In this document: positions 30,344 to 30,798 of the stretch, in pieces
Layout of the letters: each line of letters begins with the position of its first letter
Numbering within the stretch: position 1 is the stretch's first letter
Assembly: GCA_021802025.1 (NCBI GenBank)
Contig: JAKABC010000003.1
Location: 1-30,798 of the forward strand
Length of the DNA stretch: 30,798 nucleotides
DNA from: Actinomycetes bacterium
Lineage (GTDB): Bacteria > Actinomycetota > Acidimicrobiia > Acidimicrobiales > RAAP-2
Reading direction: 5' to 3'
Program-made: the position numbers and the translations under genes
The notes under the pieces: model-generated
Seen by the model: the letters and a program-made list of their open reading frames with translations, nothing else
Told to the model about the DNA's origin: nothing
Databases searched by the model: none

Positions 30344-30427
30344 CGGGGCCTCCACCGGCCGTCCCCGACGCGAGATAGACGACGGCGCTCGCGCTCTCGG
30401 ACCCACGCCGCGATGCCACAATGGCCC

Positions 30428-30798
30428 GTGACCTTCGAGCTGCCCCGGGTGACCCCAGTGGTCGTGGCCTCGAGCGTCCCCTGGCCGCGGGGGGCCTGGC
30501 CCCGCTCGGCGACGCCCCCGGCGCTCGGGGCCCTCGTCGAGGAGGCCTTCGCCGCCCCCGTCTACGGCGAGACCAACGCGGTGGTCGTCGTGCGCGAGGG
30601 CGCCGTCGTCGCCGAGCGCTACGGGGGGCTGCGACCCCACTTCGACCGGCCGGCCGAGCCGATCGGGCCCGCGACCGAACTGCTCAGCTGGTCGATGGCC
30701 AAGTCGTTCCTCCACGCCCTGGTGGGGATCCTCGTCGACGAGGGCCGCCTCGACCCCGCGGCGCGCGCCCCGGTGCCCGAGTGGGACGACCCGGCGGA
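30428..30798 (+). CDS. Serine hydrolase, class C beta-lactamase fold (C-terminus cut by window edge)
   Basis: The first 123 residues of a beta-lactamase/DD-peptidase-type serine hydrolase. After a proline-rich start comes the central-sheet strand pair TNAVVVVREGAVVAERYGG, then LLSWSMAKSFLHALVGILV, in which S89-M-A-K92 is the catalytic SxxK motif, and VDEGRLDPAARAPVPEW, the usual helix-turn after it. Relatives (Pfam Beta-lactamase, EstB-like) are esterases or peptidases; no signal peptide is evident, so a cytoplasmic esterase is more likely than a resistance enzyme. The GTG at 30428 is the best start; CACAAT stands 5 nt upstream. YxN and HxG motifs lie beyond the edge. Confidence 0.8.
   Translation, partial: MTFELPRVTPVVVASSVPWPRGAWPRSATPPALGALVEEAFAAPVYGETNAVVVVREGAVVAERYGGLRPHFDRPAEPIGPATELLSWSMAKSFLHALVGILVDEGRLDPAARAPVPEWDDPA

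Overview
The window is very GC-rich chromosomal DNA with short intergenic gaps, many GTG starts and frequent 4-base or 1-base gene overlaps. It looks like an actinobacterium, possibly a deep-branching one such as an acidimicrobial lineage; that placement is an inference from gene content, not a measurement. I see no insertion sequence, prophage, CRISPR array or plasmid function.

Layout. 1-5.5 kb: a metallophosphoesterase (cut by the left edge), a small unknown protein, a PPOX-fold flavoprotein, a radical SAM/SPASM protein divergent from an SDR-DUF2867 protein, and a three-gene membrane/GNAT operon. 5.5-8.6 kb: an alpha/beta hydrolase, a cis-prenyltransferase with a DinB protein, a TMEM175-like channel and a VOC protein. 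8.6-13.4 kb: a MarR-MFS operon, an amidase, a lipoprotein and a small thymidylate-synthase-like enzyme. 13.4-18.5 kb: a DUF1295 membrane protein, a small double-anchored membrane protein, a 101-aa unknown protein, a divergent DevR/DevS two-component system and a DUF2156 aminoacyltransferase-like protein. 18.6-22.6 kb: a COG4315 secreted protein, a second VOC protein, a DHA2-MarR operon and an OsmC peroxiredoxin. 22.6-29.5 kb: a minus-strand cluster of an unknown protein, a diguanylate cyclase, a GAF-GGDEF-EAL protein and a 975-residue protein joining an acyltransferase-like domain to ThiF/E1-like and nitroreductase domains. 29.7-30.8 kb: a third VOC protein, tRNA-Asp, tRNA-Phe and the start of a serine beta-lactamase-fold hydrolase.

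Two systems stand out. First, a DosR/DevR-type circuit: the response regulator resembles mycobacterial DevR along its whole length, including the DNA-contacting residues. Four promoters in the same window carry GGGAC-N4-GTCCC-like dyads that end 23-24 nt upstream of a -10 hexamer. The putative targets are the radical SAM gene, the SDR-DUF2867 gene, the 202-aa membrane protein and the 101-aa protein. The kinase has one GAF domain, which keeps the histidine that binds haem in mycobacterial DevS. Second, the 23-29.5 kb cluster mirrors the M. tuberculosis neighbours Rv1354c (GAF-GGDEF-EAL) and Rv1355c (ThiF-nitroreductase), here with an extra N-terminal domain and two more coupled genes.

Many genes lack a Shine-Dalgarno sequence and instead have a TANNNT-like hexamer 6-8 nt before the start codon, the signature of leaderless transcripts. 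This helped fix several starts and made the DosR-box spacing analysis possible.
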